Assembly: GCA_001899285.1 (NCBI GenBank)
Contig: MKWA01000003.1
Span: 536 to 64,535 of the forward strand
From: Rhizobiales bacterium 64-17
GTDB taxonomy: Bacteria; Pseudomonadota; Alphaproteobacteria; Rhizobiales; Xanthobacteraceae
Length of the DNA stretch: 64,000 nt
Direction of reading: 5' to 3'
Shown: positions 46,448 to 55,862 of the stretch, piece by piece
How the letters are laid out: every line of letters begins with the position of its first letter
How positions within the stretch are numbered: the stretch's first letter is position 1
Translations under genes and position numbers: made by a program
The notes under the pieces: model-generated
Databases searched by the model: none
What the model was told of the DNA's origin: nothing
What the model saw: the letters and a program-made list of their open reading frames with translations, nothing else

Positions 46448-46834
46448 TCACGCGCGCTCGGCGCTCGTCTCGTAACTCCGCCGCGCCGCGACGATGGCGC
46501 GGTGGTTCACGTCCGCCCAGCCGACAAGTTGTTTTAGCGGATCGAGGAACGAGCGGCCGAGGTCGGTCAGGGTGTATTCGACGCGCGGCGGCACTTCCGG
46601 GTAAACGGTGCGCGCGACGAAGCCGTCCTGCTCCAGCCGCTTCAAGGTGCGCGACAGCATCTGCTTGGAGATGTCGCCGATCTCGCGCATCAACTCGTTG
46701 AAGCGCTTGGTGCGCGGCTCCAGCATGCCGAGCACCAGCAGGCTCCATTGATCGCCGACGCGGTCGAGCACGTCCCGGATCGGGCAGGGCTGCGCCAGCT
46801 TCAAGCTGTCGGGGTCGATCAGGCGCTCGGTCAT
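46448..46834 (-). CDS. HxlR-family transcriptional regulator
   Basis: 128 residues of winged helix. The N-terminal Cys-Pro pair (AQPCPIRDVLDRVGDQW) and DNA-recognition stretch (GDISKQMLSRTLKRLEQDG) define the family. The cysteine may sense electrophiles or redox stress, as in YodB/HypR relatives. ATG at 46834 is chosen for the family start; AAAGGCATCC lies upstream. It is divergent from the NAD(P)-binding gene, with two palindromes between them. Confidence 0.92.
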   Translation of the reverse strand: MTERLIDPDSLKLAQPCPIRDVLDRVGDQWSLLVLGMLEPRTKRFNELMREIGDISKQMLSRTLKRLEQDGFVARTVYPEVPPRVEYTLTDLGRSFLDPLKQLVGWADVNHRAIVAARRSYETSAERA

Positions 46835-46933
46835 GCGGATGCCTTTCGCGGTGGGGCGGTCATCGCGCGGTGACCTGATCCCTTGACGATGACTTCTTGT
46901 GCGATCCCGGCTCTTAGCATAGCTCACCTCCAT

Positions 46934-46966
46934 AGGTCTATTTAATAGACCTGATATGTATATCAG
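46934..46966. promoter_or_regulatory. Overlapping palindromes, probable HxlR operator
   Basis: A perfect 9-1-9 palindrome AGGTCTATT-T-AATAGACCT (46934-46952) overlaps a perfect 7-2-7 palindrome CTGATAT-GT-ATATCAG (46951-46966). They end 15 bp before the ATG at 46982 and the first is 100 bp upstream of the HxlR start. Confidence 0.75.
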
Positions 46967-46981
46967 ACCATGGAGCAAACA

Positions 46982-47593
46982 ATGGCACATGTTGCCCTCA
47001 TCGGCGCTTCCGGCAATGCCGGTTCCCGCATCCTCAAGGAGCTTTCGGATCGCGGCCACCGCGTCACCGCCATCGCCCGACACCCGGACAAGGTGGCAGA
47101 GCTGGCGGGCGTCACCGCCGTCAAAGCCGACGTGTTCGACAAGGCCGGACTCGCGGCGGCGTTGCGTGGCCATGACGCCGTGATCAGCGCGGTGCACTTC
47201 ACCGCGAGCGATCCGCAAATTTTGATCGAAGCGGTGCGTGCGGCGGGCGTGAAGCGCTATCTCGTCGTCGGCGGGGCCGGCAGCCTCGAGGTCGCGCCGG
47301 GCAAGTTGCTGGTCGATCAGCCGGACTTCCCGGAAGCGTACAAGGCGGAAGCGACCAAGGGTGGCGTGTTTCTCGATTTGCTGAAGAAGGTCACGGACCT
47401 CGACTGGACCTTCCTGTCGCCGGCAGCGATGTTCGTGCCCGGCACGCGCACCGGCAAATTCCGGCTCGGCAAGGATCAACTGCTGGCCAATGCGCAGGGC
47501 TCCAGCATTTCCTTCGAGGACTTCGCTATCGCCATGGTCGATGAACTGGAAAAGCCGGCGCATCCGCGCCAGCGCTTCACCATCGGCTATTGA
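46982..47593 (+). CDS. NAD(P)H-binding protein (SDR-a5-like, NmrA/YhfK type)
   Basis: 203 residues. Dinucleotide motif GASGNAGSRI, then VVGGAGSLEVAPG and a C-terminal DEL-KPAHPRQRFTIGY. Start at 46982 (MAHVALIGASG) is preferred because GGAG lies six bases upstream; the in-frame ATG at 46970 overlaps that. It is the usual partner of HxlR regulators, a presumed quinone or aldehyde-protective NAD(P)H-dependent enzyme; substrate unknown. Confidence 0.85.
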   Translation: MAHVALIGASGNAGSRILKELSDRGHRVTAIARHPDKVAELAGVTAVKADVFDKAGLAAALRGHDAVISAVHFTASDPQILIEAVRAAGVKRYLVVGGAGSLEVAPGKLLVDQPDFPEAYKAEATKGGVFLDLLKKVTDLDWTFLSPAAMFVPGTRTGKFRLGKDQLLANAQGSSISFEDFAIAMVDELEKPAHPRQRFTIGY

Positions 47594-47606
47594 GCGATGC
47601 CACAGG

Positions 47607-47650
47607 CGACAACCGGCGGAAGCGACAATGTGTCCTCCCGCTGGTTGTCG
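47607..47650. repeat. Inverted repeat in the spacer
   Basis: CGACAACCGGCGG (47607-47619) and CCGCTGGTTGTCG (47638-47650) pair at 12 of 13 positions. A hairpin downstream of the NAD(P)-binding gene without a T tract. Confidence 0.5.
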
Positions 47651-47753
47651 CGCCGGTTCTTGCGCTGGTTCTGGCCGGTGGGGCGCCCTATATCGGAGAT
47701 ATGACTATCGCGATTGATTCACCGTTCGTGTTCTGCTTCGCCGAGGTGGCGAG

Positions 47754-48551
47754 ATGACGCCCGCCCATCCCTCCACCGAGACGGACCGCGCACAGCTTCC
47801 GTCCTATCGCCTGCCGGCGCTCGATCAGGAATTCCTGCTTGGCGATTCGATGCGCGGCGTCCGCTTTCTGCTGGAATATGCCAAGGCCGAGGAGGCGCTG
47901 CGCGCGTGGGGCGTGCGCTCCACCGTGGTGGTGTTCGGTTCGGCGCGCATTCGCGAGGACGGGCCGGGCCGCCAGCGGTTCTGGTACGAACAGGCACGCG
48001 CCTTCGGGCGCATCGCTTCGGAACGTGGCGGCGCGCTGAAACCGCACGGCCATATCCGCGACAATGTGATCGCGACCGGCGGCGGACCGGGCATCATGGA
48101 GGCCGCCAACCGCGGCGCAGCAGATGCCGGCGCGCCGTCGATCGGCTTCAACATCACGCTGCCGCACGAACAGGCTCCGAACGCCTATTCGACTCCCGAA
48201 CTGACGTTCTCGTTTCACTACTTCGCCATGCGCAAGATGCATCTGGCGATGCGGGCCAACGCGCTCGTGGTGTTCCCCGGCGGCTTCGGCACGCTGGATG
48301 AACTGTTTGAATATCTGAACCTGTCGGCCACCGACAAGGCGCCGCCGATCAGCATTGTCATGGTCGATCGCGCGTTCTGGAAGGCCACGGTGAACTTCGA
48401 CACGCTGGTCGATAACGGCATGATCGCGCGCGACGAACTCAAGCTGTTCGATTACGCCGATGATGCCGAAGAGGCATGGGCGAAGCTGGTGGCGTCCAAT
48501 CTGGGCTCCCATCGCACCGCGCCGACCGCCGCGCCACAACATGTACCGTAG
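47754..48551 (+). CDS. LOG-family protein (TIGR00730; cytokinin riboside-monophosphate phosphoribohydrolase-like)
   Basis: 265 residues. Both family motifs are complete: GGGPGIMEAAN and PGGFGTLDE. Related bacterial enzymes cleave ribose-5-phosphate from purine nucleotides such as AMP. ATG at 47754 follows GAGGTGGCGAG. The N-terminal extension of about 60 residues is longer than in typical short LOG proteins, fitting the larger TIGR00730 group. Confidence 0.9.
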   Translation: MTPAHPSTETDRAQLPSYRLPALDQEFLLGDSMRGVRFLLEYAKAEEALRAWGVRSTVVVFGSARIREDGPGRQRFWYEQARAFGRIASERGGALKPHGHIRDNVIATGGGPGIMEAANRGAADAGAPSIGFNITLPHEQAPNAYSTPELTFSFHYFAMRKMHLAMRANALVVFPGGFGTLDELFEYLNLSATDKAPPISIVMVDRAFWKATVNFDTLVDNGMIARDELKLFDYADDAEEAWAKLVASNLGSHRTAPTAAPQHVP

Positions 48552-48613
48552 GCGGTGCGGTGTTGTCTTTGATCCTGTGATAAGTTTCCGCTCATCCTAA
48601 CGAGGTATTCCGC

Positions 48614-48964
48614 ATGGCCATCACCATGTACGGCATCAAGAATTGCGACACGATCAAGAAAGCCCGGACGTGGCTGGAGAAGCACAAGATCGATTACGAT
48701 TTTCACGACTACAAGAGCGCCGGCGTCGAGCGCGCGCAGCTTGAAGCGTGGAGCAAGAAGGTCGGTTGGGAGACCTTGCTCAATCGCGCCGGCACCACAT
48801 TTCGCAAGCTGCCGGAGAAGGATAAGGCCGTGGCCGACGAGAAGAAGGCGATTGCGCTGATGCTGGCGCAGCCGTCGATGATCAAGCGCCCGGTGCTCGA
48901 TCTCGGGCGCGGCAAGCTGGTCGTCGGCTTCAAGCCCGAGGTCTATGCCGAAGCGTTCGGGTGA
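48614..48964 (+). CDS. ArsC/Spx-family reductase-like protein (YffB type)
   Basis: 116 residues. Thioredoxin fold with a single cysteine C11 (GIKNCDTIKKARTWL), which lacks the second Cys of CxxC Spx proteins. The RPVL-DLG stretch near the C-terminus (SMIKRPVLDLG) agrees with the YffB group. Role as arsenate reductase is unlikely; thiol chemistry is possible. Stand-alone. Confidence 0.88.
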   Translation: MAITMYGIKNCDTIKKARTWLEKHKIDYDFHDYKSAGVERAQLEAWSKKVGWETLLNRAGTTFRKLPEKDKAVADEKKAIALMLAQPSMIKRPVLDLGRGKLVVGFKPEVYAEAFG

Positions 48965-49036
48965 TGCGCGACGGCGCCTTAACGTCTTTTAATGTTGGTG
49001 CCGTAAATTTGCCGTAACATGCGCGAGATTTGACGG

Positions 49037-49080
49037 CGTCGGAAATCTCCGACGGGGCCTCGTCCTTCCTCAGGACGAGG
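49037..49080. repeat. Two adjacent hairpins
   Basis: CGTCGGA...TCCGACG (49037-49054) and CCTCGTCCT/AGGACGAGG (49058-49066, 49072-49080). They lie between the ArsC-like gene and the NEW3 gene; the second resembles an interspersed palindrome. Could act as a terminator for the former. Confidence 0.5.
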
Positions 49081-49127
49081 GCGGGCGACAGCACAATTCA
49101 CCTTCCTTCCGGCATGGAGTCCTGCCC

Positions 49128-50303
49128 ATGCGCCTGTCGCATATTGTCGCCACGACCTTCCTGGTTCTCGCACTTCCGCTCTCCGCCATCGCCGATCCCG
49201 CCACGGACGCCGCGAAAGACGTGAAGGGGCTTTATCTCCTCACGGATTATCCGGCGATATCGGTGCGCCCCGGCACCACCTCGACCATCGCGCTCAAGCT
49301 TCAGAATTACGGCCTCGCGCCCGATCGCTATCAGTTGTCCATCGCAGGCGTGCCGTCCGGCTGGAGCGCGACCTTGCTCGGTGGCGGTCAGCCGGTCGCG
49401 GCGGCAATGCCACCGACCGACAGCAATGTCGCGCTGCAGTTGCGGCTCGATATTCCCGCCAACGCCGGCATCGGTACGCAGACATTGACGGTGAAAGCAG
49501 ATGGAGGCGGTCGAGCGCTGGCTTTGCCGATCGCGGTGACGCTCGCCAAGGAATTGCCGGCCAAGTTGAAGGTCGAATCGAAACTTCCCGATCTGCGTGG
49601 CAGCGCCAAGTCGGCGTTCGATTATCAACTCACCATCAAGAACGACAGCGGCCGCAATCTCGTCGCGAGTTTTGCCGCCGATGCGCCGAAGAATTTCGAG
49701 ACTTCGTTCACCGAAGCCTATGGCTCACAGGAACTATCGTCGATCCCAATCGACGCGGGCCAGTCGAAGGATGTGAAGCTGCATGTGCGGCCGCCGTCCA
49801 CGGTCGATGCCGGCCGCTATCCGGTGACGGTGAAGGTCAGTGCCGGCGATGCCACCGCCGACACCAAGCTGTCGCTCGATATCGCCGGCCAGCCGCAGTT
49901 GCAGCTTTCCGGTCGTGACGGACTTGTCAGCGCCCGCGCGCAGGCCGGTGTGCAAAGCACCGTCCCGGTGACGGTGACGAACTCCGGCAGCGCGCCGGCG
50001 GATTCGATCTCGTTGACGGGTAGCGGACCCAATGGATGGAAGATCGCATTCGAGCCGAAGACGGTCGATCGCATCGCGCCGGGCGAACAGAAAGAAGTGC
50101 AGGCGCTGATCACACCGACCGCGAAGTCACTTGCCGGCGACTACATGGTCTCGCTCAACGCCGCGTCGCATGGTGAGAATGCCTCCGCCCAATACCGTGT
50201 CACGGTGAGCACCTCGACCATGTGGGGGATGATGGGCGCCGGCATCATCGGCATCGCGCTGATCGTCATGGTCGGCGCCATCGCCCGGTTCGGACGACGC
50301 TGA
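49128..50303 (+). CDS. Exported NEW3-domain membrane-anchored protein
   Basis: 391 residues. Signal peptide (ATTFLVLALPLSAIA), then three immunoglobulin-like beta-domains of the NEW3 type (YPAISVRPGTTSTIALKLQ; KVSAGDATADTKLSLDIAG; VPVTVTNSGSAPADS), and a C-terminal membrane helix (MMGAGIIGIALIVMVGAIA) with a basic tail. It overlaps the ABC ATPase gene by three bases (TGATG), so the three genes are one unit. NEW3 proteins beside NosFY-like ABC transporters are seen in other bacteria; the role, maybe in a periplasmic adaptor, is unknown. Confidence 0.8.
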   Translation: MRLSHIVATTFLVLALPLSAIADPATDAAKDVKGLYLLTDYPAISVRPGTTSTIALKLQNYGLAPDRYQLSIAGVPSGWSATLLGGGQPVAAAMPPTDSNVALQLRLDIPANAGIGTQTLTVKADGGGRALALPIAVTLAKELPAKLKVESKLPDLRGSAKSAFDYQLTIKNDSGRNLVASFAADAPKNFETSFTEAYGSQELSSIPIDAGQSKDVKLHVRPPSTVDAGRYPVTVKVSAGDATADTKLSLDIAGQPQLQLSGRDGLVSARAQAGVQSTVPVTVTNSGSAPADSISLTGSGPNGWKIAFEPKTVDRIAPGEQKEVQALITPTAKSLAGDYMVSLNAASHGENASAQYRVTVSTSTMWGMMGAGIIGIALIVMVGAIARFGRR

Positions 50304-51259
50304 TGGATGCCGTCATCGCCGCACAGGGATTGACCAAACGCTACGACGGCGCGGTGGTCGTCGACGGCATCGACTTCTCCGTCGGCAAAGGAGAAACGTT
50401 CGGCCTGCTCGGGCCGAACGGATCGGGCAAGACCACCACGATCCTGATGATGCTCGGTTTGACCGAGCGCTCGGCCGGGAATGTCACCGTGCTCGGCGAA
50501 GATCCGATGCGTTCGCCGCTCACCGTCAAGCGCCGGGTCGGATATCTGCCGGATTCGATCGGCTTCTACGACAATCTGACGGCAACGGAGAACCTCGCTT
50601 ACACTGCGCGGCTGATGGGCCTTCCGCGGTCGGAACGCGAGCGGCGGATCGCGGCCGCGCTGGCGCGGGTGCGGCTCTCGGGCGTGGCGGGAAAACGTGT
50701 CGGCACGTTCTCGCGCGGCATGCAGCAGCGGCTCGGTCTCGCCGAGATCATCATGAAACGGGCCGAGATCGCGATCCTCGACGAACCGACCTCGGGCCTC
50801 GATCCGCAATCGACCATCGAATTTCTCGATCTGATCCGGGAACTGCGCGGCGAGGGCGTGACCGTCCTCCTGTCCTCGCACCAGCTCGATCAGGTGCAAC
50901 GCATCTGCGATCGCGTCGCGTTGTTCCAGACTGGCCGCATCGTGCTGATGGGACCGGTCGGCGATCTGGCGCGGCAAGTGCTCGGCGCCGGTTTTGTTGT
51001 CGAGGTGGAAGCCGAGGGGCAGGGGCTCGACCGTCGTCTCGCCGCGGTTCCCGGCGTGAGCGCTGTCGCTTCGATCGGTCAGAACCGCTACCGGCTCACC
51101 GCGGACCGTGACGTGCGTCCGGAAGCAGCCCGCGCGGTCGTCGCGGCCGGTGGTGCCCTGACCAAACTGTCGGTCGACGAGCCGAGCCTCGATGCGATCT
51201 ATGCGCGGTATTTCCAGGTGGGAAGCGGCGTACCGCGGGAGGTGTCCGATGCGGCGTGA
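50303..51259 (+). CDS. ABC transporter ATP-binding protein (NosF/CcmA-like)
   Basis: 318 residues. Walker A GPNGSGKT, signature FSRGMQQRLGLAE, Walker B IAILDEPTSGLDP, and a C-terminal extension. The order NEW3, ATPase, permease with overlapping stop/start codons marks a single transcript. Similar ATPases move or gate copper-related or lipid substrates; here the cargo is not known. Confidence 0.93.
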   Translation: MDAVIAAQGLTKRYDGAVVVDGIDFSVGKGETFGLLGPNGSGKTTTILMMLGLTERSAGNVTVLGEDPMRSPLTVKRRVGYLPDSIGFYDNLTATENLAYTARLMGLPRSERERRIAAALARVRLSGVAGKRVGTFSRGMQQRLGLAEIIMKRAEIAILDEPTSGLDPQSTIEFLDLIRELRGEGVTVLLSSHQLDQVQRICDRVALFQTGRIVLMGPVGDLARQVLGAGFVVEVEAEGQGLDRRLAAVPGVSAVASIGQNRYRLTADRDVRPEAARAVVAAGGALTKLSVDEPSLDAIYARYFQVGSGVPREVSDAA

Positions 51260-52211
51260 AGGTTCGCCCTGGCAGGGCCTCGGCGCGGTGATGATGAAGG
51301 AACTGGCCGACCATCTCTCCAGCGCTCGCATGCGCGTGCTGGAATGGCTGGTCGTGCTCACTGCCGTCGCCGCGCTTTATTCCGCCATCGGCCAGTTGCG
51401 CGACACGACGGCGGAGGATCCGTTCCTGCTGCTGCGGCTGTTCACCGTGCAGTCGTCGTCGCTGCCGTCCTTTGTCGCCATTCTCGGTTTTCTCATTCCG
51501 CTGATGGCGATCGGCCTCGGCTTCGATGCCATCAACGGCGAATACAACCATCGCACGCTGTCGCGTATCCTCGCGCAGCCGATCTATCGCGACGCGCTGC
51601 TGATCGGGAAATTCCTCGCCGGTCTCGTCACGCTGGCGATCTCGCTGACCTGCCTGTGGCTGCTGGTGGTCGGCCTCGCACTCCTGTTCCTCGGCGTGCC
51701 GCCGGGCGGCGAGGAGATCGCGCGCTCGCTCGTGTTTCTCATCGTCGCCGTCATCTATGGCGGCGTCTGGCTGGCGCTGGCGATGTGGCTCTCGGTGGTG
51801 TTCCGCTCGCCGGCGACGGCCGCGCTCGCCGCGCTCGGCATCTGGCTGTTGCTGACCCTGTTGTGGCCGATGCTCGCGCCAGCCATCGCCAACGTGATTG
51901 CCCCGGCCGACCCGCGCTATGCCGCGCTTGGCCTGCCGACACCGGAGACGCTGGAATGGCAGCAAATCCTTGCCCGGCTGTCACCGCATGATCTGTTCGG
52001 CGAGGCGATGCTGGCGGTGCTGTCGCCCTCGACCCGCGCGCTCGGGCCGGTGTTCCTCAACCAGTTGCAGGGGGCGGTGCTAGGTGCGCCGCTACCATTC
52101 GACCAAAGCCTGCTGATCGCCTGGCCGCAGACCGTCAGCCTGATCGCGGCGGTCATCCTGCTGGTTGTAGGGGCTTATGTGACGTTCCAGCGGCGCGAGG
52201 TCCGGGCTTAG
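51249..52211 (+). CDS. ABC transporter permease (NosY-like, ABC2 type)
   Basis: 320 residues with about six membrane helices and the ABC2-type inner segment LIPLMAIGLGFDAINGEYNH. It overlaps the ATPase gene by 11 bases (start 51249). Together with the ATPase and the NEW3 protein it forms a complete exporter-like assembly in the inner membrane. A substrate cannot be assigned. Confidence 0.9.
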   Translation: MRREGSPWQGLGAVMMKELADHLSSARMRVLEWLVVLTAVAALYSAIGQLRDTTAEDPFLLLRLFTVQSSSLPSFVAILGFLIPLMAIGLGFDAINGEYNHRTLSRILAQPIYRDALLIGKFLAGLVTLAISLTCLWLLVVGLALLFLGVPPGGEEIARSLVFLIVAVIYGGVWLALAMWLSVVFRSPATAALAALGIWLLLTLLWPMLAPAIANVIAPADPRYAALGLPTPETLEWQQILARLSPHDLFGEAMLAVLSPSTRALGPVFLNQLQGAVLGAPLPFDQSLLIAWPQTVSLIAAVILLVVGAYVTFQRREVRA

Positions 52212-52304
52212 GAGGGATGGGGGGTATTCGGCGGGAGGCTGTTGCCTCCCTGTGCCATTCTGTCGCACCCTGCGAAGGCAGCCTTCGCAATCCTGGGTGT
52301 CTCA

Positions 52305-53633
52305 ATGGCCAGCACTGTCTCCGCCGCTCCCCGCAAGCCGTGGTACACGGTCCTCTATATCCAGGTGCTGATTGCCATCGCGCTCGGCATTCTCGTTGGC
52401 TATTTCTATCCCAACACCGGCAAGGCGCTGAAACCGCTCGGCGACGGTTTCATCGCACTGATCAAGATGATGATCGCACCGGTGATCTTCTGCACCGTGG
52501 TTCACGGCATCTCGTCGATGGGCGATCTCAAGCGGGTCGGTCGTGTCGGCATCAAGGCGTTGTTGTATTTCGAGCTGGTGTCAACGCTGGCGCTCGCCAT
52601 CGGTCTGATCGTCGGTGAACTGATCCAGCCGGGCGCGGGCTTCAACATCGATCCATCGACGATGGACCCGGGCGCGGTCGCGACCTACGTCACCAAGGCG
52701 AAGCAGGAAGGGATCGTCCCGCATCTGATGGCGATCATCCCGGACAGCTATTTCGGCGCGCTGGCGCGCGGCGATCTGCTGCAGGTGCTGCTGGTGTCGA
52801 TCCTCTCGGGCTTCGCCATTGCGCTTCTCGGCAAGGCCGGCGAGCCGATCGCGCATGCCATCGACATGGCGGCCAAGGTGTTCTTCGGGATCATCCGCAT
52901 GATCGTGCGCGTCGCGCCGATCGGCGCGTTCGGCGCCATGGCGTTCACCGTCGGCGCCTATGGCGTCGGCGCGCTGTGGAATCTGGTGGCGCTGATCGGC
53001 ACGTTCTATCTCACCAGCGTGCTGTTCGTGCTGCTCGTGCTCGGCACCATCGCGCGTTTCGCCGGGTTCTCGATCATCCGCTTCATCGCTTACATCAAGG
53101 ATGAACTGCTGATCGTGCTCGGCACGTCGTCCTCGGAAACCGTGCTGCCGCAGATGATCCAGAAGATGGAGCATCTCGGCGCCTCGCGCCCGGTGGTGGG
53201 TCTGGTGATCCCGACCGGCTATTCGTTCAATCTCGACGGCACCAACATCTACATGACGCTGGCGACGCTGTTCCTGGCACAGGCGACCAATACGCATCTG
53301 ACCATCTGGCAGGAATTGGGCATCCTCGGCATCGCCATGATCACCTCGAAGGGTGCGTCGGGTGTCACCGGCGCGGGCTTCATCACGCTCGCGGCGACGC
53401 TTGCCATCGTGCCGGATATTCCGATCCAGTCGCTGGCGATTCTGGTCGGTATCGACAAGTTCATGAGCGAGTGCCGCGCGTTGACCAATCTGATCGGCAA
53501 CGGCGTCGCCTGTATCGTCATCAGCCGGTCCGAGGGTGAACTCGACAAGGACAAGCTGCACGAGACCATGGCGCATCCCATCGCCATCGGCGAAGCCTTG
53601 GAGCCGGGCGGCTCAGGCGTGGCGCCGGCGTGA
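52305..53633 (+). CDS. dctA: C4-dicarboxylate/proton symporter (DctA family)
   Basis: 442 residues, the DctA length. Motifs [20 protein letters not shown] and [20 protein letters not shown] mark the two substrate-binding hairpins. Eight-plus membrane helices and the [13 protein letters not shown] tail follow the family. Takes up succinate, fumarate or malate with cations. The start at 52305 ([15 protein letters not shown]) is chosen by family length. No DctB/DctD regulator adjoins. Confidence 0.92.
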   Translation: MASTVSAAPRKPWYTVLYIQVLIAIALGILVGYFYPNTGKALKPLGDGFIALIKMMIAPVIFCTVVHGISSMGDLKRVGRVGIKALLYFELVSTLALAIGLIVGELIQPGAGFNIDPSTMDPGAVATYVTKAKQEGIVPHLMAIIPDSYFGALARGDLLQVLLVSILSGFAIALLGKAGEPIAHAIDMAAKVFFGIIRMIVRVAPIGAFGAMAFTVGAYGVGALWNLVALIGTFYLTSVLFVLLVLGTIARFAGFSIIRFIAYIKDELLIVLGTSSSETVLPQMIQKMEHLGASRPVVGLVIPTGYSFNLDGTNIYMTLATLFLAQATNTHLTIWQELGILGIAMITSKGASGVTGAGFITLAATLAIVPDIPIQSLAILVGIDKFMSECRALTNLIGNGVACIVISRSEGELDKDKLHETMAHPIAIGEALEPGGSGVAPA

Positions 53634-53635
53634 CC

Positions 53636-54124
53636 TCAAGCGTCCGGGGGAGGCTCTTGTGACATTTCCTGGCAGATATCGACCCAGGTCGCGCCGGTGA
53701 GTTCGGCCATCCTTTGTGGAGTAATGAATAGAGAACTGTGGGTCGAGCCCGCGGCCGGGACCACCACGTCGAAATCCTTGAGCGATACATCGCAATAGAC
53801 CGGAAGCGGCGAGGCGAGGCCGAACGGACAGACGCCGCCGACCGGATGACCGGTGATCGCCGCGACCTCGTCGGGGCCGAGCATGCGTGGCTTGCCGCCG
53901 AGCGCCGCACGGGCCTTCTGATTGCTGATCCGGGCGTCACCGCGGGTGACGGCGAGCACCACCCGGTCGCCGACCCGCAGGGACAACGTCTTGGCGATCT
54001 GGCCCGGCGCGACGCCGTGCGCGGCCGCCGCCAGCGGCACCGTGGCGCTGCTTGCCTCGGTCTCGACGATTTCGATATCGGGGGCTTTTTCCGCCAGAAA
54101 CCGGCGGACGGAATCAAGGCTCAT
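53636..54124 (-). CDS. YbaK/EbsC-family aminoacyl-tRNA deacylase
   Basis: 162 residues. The Lys-containing motif (QIAKTLSLRVGDRVVLAV) and the GGVCPFGLASPLPVYCD loop define the YbaK/ProX group, which removes mis-attached Ala or Cys from tRNA-Pro or others. Start ATG at 54124 (MSLDSVRRFL) matches the family. It converges with the DctA gene two bases apart and is divergent to prfC. Confidence 0.92.
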   Translation of the reverse strand: MSLDSVRRFLAEKAPDIEIVETEASSATVPLAAAAHGVAPGQIAKTLSLRVGDRVVLAVTRGDARISNQKARAALGGKPRMLGPDEVAAITGHPVGGVCPFGLASPLPVYCDVSLKDFDVVVPAAGSTHSSLFITPQRMAELTGATWVDICQEMSQEPPPDA

Positions 54125-54239
54125 CAAGCGTCTCTGAGGGCTGCCAAAAGTCGGTCCGAGCATCGCCCGCTCTATCCGGGGAACCACCCGTCGATCAAGT
54201 CTTGACGGACTTCTTGATTGTCGCGGTTTTCCCTGCCAC

Positions 54240-55862
54240 ATGCGCGGCATGAATGCGCCTGTTCCAGCTCCCGATTCAGCGTCGCCGCTCGCCAATGAGG
54301 TCGAGCGCCGGCGGACCTTTGCGATCATCTCCCATCCGGACGCCGGCAAGACCACGCTGACCGAAAAGCTGCTGCTGTTCGGGGGTGCGATCAACCTCGC
54401 CGGGCAGGTGAAGGCCAAACGCGACCGCCGCTCGACCCGCTCCGACTGGATGTCGATCGAGCGCGAGCGCGGCATCTCCGTCGTCACCTCGGTGATGACG
54501 TTTGAGTATGGCGGGCGGGTGTTCAACCTGCTCGACACGCCGGGCCACGAGGACTTCTCCGAGGATACGTACCGCACGCTTACCGCAGTCGACAGCGCGG
54601 TGATGGTGATCGACGCCGCCAAGGGCATCGAGGCGCGCACCCGCAAGCTGTTCGAGGTATGCCGGCTGCGCGACATCCCGATCGTCACTTTCATCAACAA
54701 GATGGACCGCGAGACCCGCGATCCGTTTGATCTGCTCGACGAGATCGAGAAGACACTGGCGCTCGACACCGCGCCGCTGACCTGGCCGATCGGCCGCGGC
54801 CGCGACTTCGCCGGCACTTATGATCGCGCCTCGGGCAAGATGCGGCTGCTCGATCCCGACGGAAAGACCAACGCCGAACAGCCGCTCGATCTGGCGATGC
54901 TGGCGGCGCAGAACCCGATGCTCGACGCCGCTGCCATCACCGAAGAATTGGCGATGGTGAAAGACCTCTGCCGCGAATTCGATCTCGATGCGTTCCGCGA
55001 GGGTCATCTGACGCCGGTGCTGTTTGGCTCGGCGCTGAAGAACTTCGGCGTGAAGGATTTGCTCGACGCTCTCTCGGCTTACGCGCCGCCGCCGCGCGCG
55101 CAGCAGAGCGCCAGCCGCAAGATCGAAGCCACCGAGAACAAGATGTCCGCCTTCGTCTTCAAGATCCAGGCGAACATGGACCCGAACCACCGCGACCGCA
55201 TTGCCTTCGCGCGGCTGTGCTCGGGCAAGCTGGTGCGCGGCATGAAGGCGAAACTGGTGCGCACCGGCAAGGCGATGTCGCTGTCCGCGCCGCAGTTCTT
55301 CTTCGCGCAGGACCGCGCGCTGGCGGATGAAGCCTTTGCCGGCGATGTGGTCGGCATTCCGAACCACGGCACCTTGCGCATCGGCGATACGCTGACCGAG
55401 GGCGAGGATTTGAACTTCGTCGGCGTGCCGAACTTCGCGCCGGAAATCCTGCGCCGCGTGCGGCTGGCCGATCCGATGAAGGCCAAGAAGCTCAAGGAAG
55501 CCTTGCAGCAGATGGCGGAAGAGGGCGTCGTGCAGGTGTTCCGTCCGCTGGATGGTTCGCCGGCCATGGTTGGCGTCGTCGGTCCGCTGCAGCTCGATGT
55601 GCTCAAGACGCGGCTCGATGCCGAATACGGCCTCGAGATTGGCTTCGAGCAGTCGGAGTTTTCCCTGGCGCGCTGGGTTTCCAGCGACGACAAGAAGGCG
55701 TTCGAGACCTTCAAGGGCGCGAACAGTTCAAGCCTTGCCGAAGACCTCGACGGCGATCTCGTTTACATGGCGCGCAACCAATTCACGCTCGACTATACGC
55801 GTGAGCGTGCGCCCGCCATCGCTTTTGCCGACATCAAGGATCTGCGTAAGGACGCGGCTTAG
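54240..55862 (+). CDS. prfC: Peptide chain release factor 3
   Basis: 540 residues. Translation GTPase with G1 ISHPDAGKTTLTEKLLLF, switch II DTPGHEDF and G4 NKMDRE, then RF3-specific domains (PADGSPAMV-like RPLDGSPAMVGVVGPLQLDV). Recycles RF1/RF2 from the ribosome. ATG at 54240, or nine bases later. Stop overlaps the converging TctC gene by four bases. Confidence 0.96.
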   Translation: MRGMNAPVPAPDSASPLANEVERRRTFAIISHPDAGKTTLTEKLLLFGGAINLAGQVKAKRDRRSTRSDWMSIERERGISVVTSVMTFEYGGRVFNLLDTPGHEDFSEDTYRTLTAVDSAVMVIDAAKGIEARTRKLFEVCRLRDIPIVTFINKMDRETRDPFDLLDEIEKTLALDTAPLTWPIGRGRDFAGTYDRASGKMRLLDPDGKTNAEQPLDLAMLAAQNPMLDAAAITEELAMVKDLCREFDLDAFREGHLTPVLFGSALKNFGVKDLLDALSAYAPPPRAQQSASRKIEATENKMSAFVFKIQANMDPNHRDRIAFARLCSGKLVRGMKAKLVRTGKAMSLSAPQFFFAQDRALADEAFAGDVVGIPNHGTLRIGDTLTEGEDLNFVGVPNFAPEILRRVRLADPMKAKKLKEALQQMAEEGVVQVFRPLDGSPAMVGVVGPLQLDVLKTRLDAEYGLEIGFEQSEFSLARWVSSDDKKAFETFKGANSSSLAEDLDGDLVYMARNQFTLDYTRERAPAIAFADIKDLRKDAA

